Positions 61,701-64,000 of a DNA stretch of 64,000 nt are shown one piece after another. This stretch comes from an uncultured Prevotellaceae bacterium (GTDB taxonomy: Bacteria; Bacteroidota; Bacteroidia; Bacteroidales; Bacteroidaceae). Position numbers and translations under genes: made by a program. The notes beneath the pieces were generated by a model. The model was not told where the DNA came from. It did not search any database and was given only the letters and a program-made list of their open reading frames with translations. Numbering within the stretch: position 1 is the first letter of the stretch; each line of letters starts with the position of its first letter. The DNA lies in assembly GCA_947168395.1 (NCBI GenBank), contig CAMVLT010000002.1, positions 124,001 to 188,000 on the forward strand, given 5' to 3'.

Positions 61701-61930
61701 AGGAGGGTAAGTATATCGTCCAGTTCAAGGAGGTAGGAAGCGGCATGCAGGAATTCCTGTTGGCTGAGTGCCGTCTCAGGTGCACCTCGCTGACCGGCAT
61801 CCACGAGGTAAGTACCGACAAGGCTGCCGAGGGCCTGTTCGACCTGAACGGGCGGCGTGTAGGCAAGGATGCCAAGGGCATACTCATTATCCGCACCGCC
61901 GACGGAAAGGTGGTTAAGGCGAAAAAGTGA
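58763..61930 (+). CDS. GH98-type glycoside hydrolase with binding modules
   Basis: 1055 residues, signal MKRIFTFLLLALVCAVQTVKA. Residues about 25-340 show the GH98 core: RRPIDNQHPLWLIHIDVWNS, ADPQKIIDLIPADVKPYVCM, FLGWNYAEQFWAFGD and SWCGGDYHMSTNPMGELKAD. The GH98 C-terminal beta domain follows (to about 590), then a CBM6/35-like module (about 625-755: IIEAEDMDFKSVDNRRTHSG..TLIIQNTGAIKMTIDQVIYEP), a beta-repeat domain (760-850), a module similar to one in the 54805 protein, and the tail GLFDLNGRRVGKDAKGILII. GH98 includes blood-group endo-galactosidases and, in Bacteroides, endo-xylanases on complex xylan. With GH30 and GH43 nearby the xylan role is more likely. Confidence 0.85.
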   Translation: MKRIFTFLLLALVCAVQTVKAQERRPIDNQHPLWLIHIDVWNSADPQKIIDLIPADVKPYVCMNLSLSCQFDTKTGMYRMPRNAVRTYKSWATVCQKNGMWFSCQPASGGHTHIQDTDLETFEYFFKTFPNFLGWNYAEQFWAFGDAGDKSSMTAASRWALFANLVEMSHKYGGFLTVSWCGGDYHMSTNPMGELKADKNFLAACKKYPESIVFLYKYTHASSFYNNESICWGPFVSGLAKNYGVRYDNCGWNDTTSKLVGENKCKYPGSAGIGTVMEQCCVNGGAVWDGPELIWSGECFQNQNDTQVDGYTRRNWGTFPNFKGIWLDMWRKIINGTMYIPSREEVLAKTKIAVINDVASGYESYTSWDDLYNGVYLQTDPFNQKKEARHNYGQWYNNLCYFKSTGRYGAIPIVIALYDDAAKAIPLQIKRSNYKTRWSTQAKKQADFNELYPEVSKGDLYVNRYHNQLVTYTPYSYLNVKKSASAAIPLQYNTCDTLKLNYGKLSSGVIREYADHIDFYLNNYRNDSIAQQTDVITVTGVTSEPEATYTKPVTNAPSHNITLPASAIVYDAEAKTFTVTVKHMGPVLLTISCKGDATDRLTDVLPAQQLEQPKQPEPYVGPVIIEAEDMDFKSVDNRRTHSGWWAQEYKDFAGMGFVETRTSTASALRHQLKLSDVAAGKYNIRMRYCNSSKAGKMKLTVNGTAQDVDIEKVAINDWQEAVVTADLNAGTNTLIIQNTGAIKMTIDQVIYEPVATEPEKFLVTVREADFGKVTASTDMAAAGETVKLTITPDEGYAIKELRVINGVFFTQGVTIPVTPGATEASFTMTDENMTIQPIFYDVAAVYELDFTDVAAGALPEGWRTTDGTDVRNYPTSNGSGPRTFAGLTGYQGKALYWRTTSAEFGRLAAYPLTLQPGSYELIFAMAAWKGTPKYQAKILSSSGSALKTSDTYTATPNLEGNAAGNISSATRITMPFDITKEGKYIVQFKEVGSGMQEFLLAECRLRCTSLTGIHEVSTDKAAEGLFDLNGRRVGKDAKGILIIRTADGKVVKAKK

Positions 61931-61941
61931 AAAACGCAACG

Positions 61942-61999
61942 GGCTGGCACGGACTGTCACGGACAAAAACAAGAAGTCCGGACAAGTCCGTTAAGTCCG
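61942..61999. repeat. GGCACGGACT / AAGTCCG micro-repeats
   Basis: GGCTGGCACGGACTGTCACG and a run of AAGTCCG units between GH98 and the next gene; the unit also occurs at 49245-49320. Confidence 0.7.
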
Positions 62000-62021
62000 A
62001 TGCTAAATAACAACAACGAAT

Positions 62022-64000
62022 ATGATACGAATGATGAAACGATTAGTGGGCTGCATGGTGGGCCTCATGGCCTGCGCAGCACTCGGAGCACAGGGCGTGA
62101 AGCCGCTGCCCTCGCTCCATGTGGAAGGAAAGTGGCTGGTCGACACCCACGGCAACCACGTGGTGCTTCACGGCGTGATGGACACACCGAGTGCCTGGTT
62201 CAATAACGGCCGCTGGGGCTGGAGCTACGACGATGCCGGCCGCCAGCGCTGCCTCAATTATTTCGAGAAACTGTTCGGAGCCCTCGAGAAGTCGAAGTGT
62301 ACAGTCTTCCGTCTGCACCTGGAACCTGCATGGACCAACGACAACAGCTATACATATCCCGGTTCTGCCGGACAGTCCGCTGATGCCAGCGGCGAGGCCG
62401 ACATCAAGCACTTCAACCCCACGCGCCTCACCAACTACATGAAGACGCTCTACTTCCCACTCATACAGCGGGCCATGAAGCACGGCTTGTACGTCGTCGT
62501 CCGCCCGCCGGGGGTCTGTCCGGGCGACCTGAAGGTGGGCGACTACTACCAGAAGTACCTGCTCAACGTCTGGGACCTCTTCACCCAGAACGACTCCATC
62601 CGCAAGTATGCCGGGCAGGTCAGCATCGAGCTGGCCAACGAGCCGGTACGCATCAGGAACTCGCAGAACGCCGACGACAAGAAGGCCATGCACGACTATT
62701 TCCAACCCATTGTCGACCTCATCCGCGCCAACGGCTTCACCGGCATCGTCTGGGTGCCCGGCACGGGCTGGCAGTCCAGCTATGCCGACTATAAGACCTA
62801 TCCCATCACGGGCGACAACATTGGCTATGCCGTCCACGACTACGACGGCTGGTACGGCTGCGAGGACAAGAAACTGACCGAGGCCAACCTGGAGCAGGCC
62901 AAGAGGAACAAAATCAACCAGTTCCACAACCAGGTGCCCGTCGTCGATACCAATCCCGTTATCATCACCGAGATTGACTGGAGTCCCAAGAAGCCCGGTT
63001 CGGGCCATTACAACGAGCACAATGAGTGGGTGGAGTCCAACTACGGCACCTGGGCCACCGGCCGCACCTCGATGTGGGGTACCGTATTCAAGGCCGTCCA
63101 CGACCACTACGGCAACATCTCGATGACGCTCTCGGGCACCAGCTGCCTCATCGACGTCGACGAGCTCATCAACAACAACAAGGTGGTGCCCGCCTTCGGC
63201 GGACTCGAGGAGGCTTGCGGCAAGGCCTGCATGGACTGGTATGCCGACTACTATAACGTGAACTACCCGAAGGCCGACTTCCAGAGCGTGCCCGTCAGCA
63301 ACATGGGCAACTACTACCAGAACCCCATCGTGAGGGCCGACTTCCCCGACCCCGACGTCATCCGCGTGGGCGACACCTATTATATGGTATCAACCACCAT
63401 GCACAACTTCCCCGGTGCCACCATCCTCAAGTCGCAGGATATGGTCAACTGGGAGTACTGCGCGCACCCCCTGCAGCAGCTCTCCAACAAGGTGTCCTAC
63501 GACCTCTACGGCTCTACCAATGCTTACGGCTCGGGCATGTGGGCATGCTCCATGAAGTACCACAACGGCAAGTTCCACATCCTTATCAACGAGAAAGTGC
63601 CCATCGACGGCTGGAACCTGCAGGGATGGCTGCTCACCGCCACCAATCCCGAGGGCAAGTGGGAGATGAAGAAGCTGACCCGCAGCTACTACGACCCGGG
63701 CATGCTCTTCGACAACGGCAAGGTCTACGTGGCCTGCGGCATCGGCAACATCGCCATCTGCGAACTCGACGAGAAGTTCAACTTCAAGCGTGACAAGACC
63801 GTCATCACCAACCGCGACGGACTGGAAGGCAGCCACCTCTACAAGATTGGCGACTACTACTACATCTACGCCACCTACGGCGGATGGCCCAGCGGACAGG
63901 CCGTATTCCGCTCGAAGGACATCTTCGGCCCCTACGAGGAGAAGATGGTGGTCGAGAAATCCTATAACAACGTGCCCAACACCATTCACCAGGGCGCACT
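62022..64000 (+). CDS. GH5-GH43 two-domain enzyme, cut by window end
   Basis: Translated by hand: ATG at 62022, about 659 residues visible, no stop before 64000. Signal-like start (MIRMMKRLVGCMVGLMACAALGA). Residues about 30-410 are a GH5 (beta/alpha)8 domain with acid/base Glu207 in SIELANEP and nucleophile Glu317 in IITEIDWS. From about 428 a GH43 five-blade propeller begins: NPIVRADFPDPDVIRVGDTY (catalytic-base Asp), SQDMVNWEYCAHPL, then DPGMLFDNGKVYVACG and LEGSHLYKIGDYYYIY (acid Glu). The pair fits removal of arabinose or xylose side chains plus backbone cleavage; the exact substrate is not visible. It is 91 bases after GH98 in the same direction, so probably co-transcribed. Confidence 0.9.
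   Translation, partial: MIRMMKRLVGCMVGLMACAALGAQGVKPLPSLHVEGKWLVDTHGNHVVLHGVMDTPSAWFNNGRWGWSYDDAGRQRCLNYFEKLFGALEKSKCTVFRLHLEPAWTNDNSYTYPGSAGQSADASGEADIKHFNPTRLTNYMKTLYFPLIQRAMKHGLYVVVRPPGVCPGDLKVGDYYQKYLLNVWDLFTQNDSIRKYAGQVSIELANEPVRIRNSQNADDKKAMHDYFQPIVDLIRANGFTGIVWVPGTGWQSSYADYKTYPITGDNIGYAVHDYDGWYGCEDKKLTEANLEQAKRNKINQFHNQVPVVDTNPVIITEIDWSPKKPGSGHYNEHNEWVESNYGTWATGRTSMWGTVFKAVHDHYGNISMTLSGTSCLIDVDELINNNKVVPAFGGLEEACGKACMDWYADYYNVNYPKADFQSVPVSNMGNYYQNPIVRADFPDPDVIRVGDTYYMVSTTMHNFPGATILKSQDMVNWEYCAHPLQQLSNKVSYDLYGSTNAYGSGMWACSMKYHNGKFHILINEKVPIDGWNLQGWLLTATNPEGKWEMKKLTRSYYDPGMLFDNGKVYVACGIGNIAICELDEKFNFKRDKTVITNRDGLEGSHLYKIGDYYYIYATYGGWPSGQAVFRSKDIFGPYEEKMVVEKSYNNVPNTIHQGA

Overview
The window comes from a Bacteroidales genome, most likely Prevotella or a close relative. 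The evidence is the repeated TAnnTTTG promoter box, two SusC/SusD pairs, a hybrid two-component regulator, FecI/FecR-type signalling parts, DUF349 and TlpA/DUF4369 proteins, and C-termini of the YDLNGRR...KGI type. No rRNA or tRNA gene was seen.

Layout. Positions 1-5388 (minus) hold a heavy-metal RND efflux set (cusB fragment, tolC-like, cusA-like) directly behind a DUF349 gene (5392-7263), then corA (7421-8347). Positions 8500-9140 hold a large intergenic repeat element (copy A) whose sister (copy B) lies at 19363-19754. Positions 9598-14494 (minus) are an unusual signalling operon: an ECF sigma factor fused through one membrane span to a FecR-type periplasmic domain, two STN-domain proteins with a near-identical N-terminal half, a small secreted protein and a small beta-barrel. 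Next come pepD, an endonuclease-type/GH92 fusion, a TlpA-like thioredoxin with a membrane-anchored LuxR-type regulator beside it, a flippase-like membrane protein, mtn, rsmA, a candidate non-coding RNA, a cyclophilin and a MATE exporter.

Positions 27552-45378 (plus) are a polysaccharide utilisation locus (PUL): fasciclin lipoprotein, SusC, SusD, two more fasciclin lipoproteins, second SusC, second SusD, GH30. A short degraded region follows (45766-50237) with mobile-element primase and helicase-like remnants, two identical 180-bp inverted-repeat elements flanking a GH53 galactanase, a beheaded HigB-type toxin with its intact Xre antitoxin, and a DUF2442-like remnant. Positions 50667-64000 continue the glycan theme: hybrid two-component system, a large carbohydrate-binding secreted protein with a distinct codon bias, a GH98 enzyme, and a GH5-GH43 enzyme cut by the window end. 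GH30 + GH98 + GH5/GH43 with tandem SusCD and a hybrid regulator suggest breakdown of a complex xylan; GH53 points to galactan. Substrates are inferred.

Two kinds of dispersed short repeat run through both genes and gaps: GC-rich palindromes (CCCTCCC..GGGAGGG with a CCCACCC or GGGTGGG flank) and small tandem 6-8-mers such as AATTGA, GTTCAAC, AAATGAT and AAAGTGA. Several are translated in frame, inside signal peptides and as the linker of a fused enzyme.
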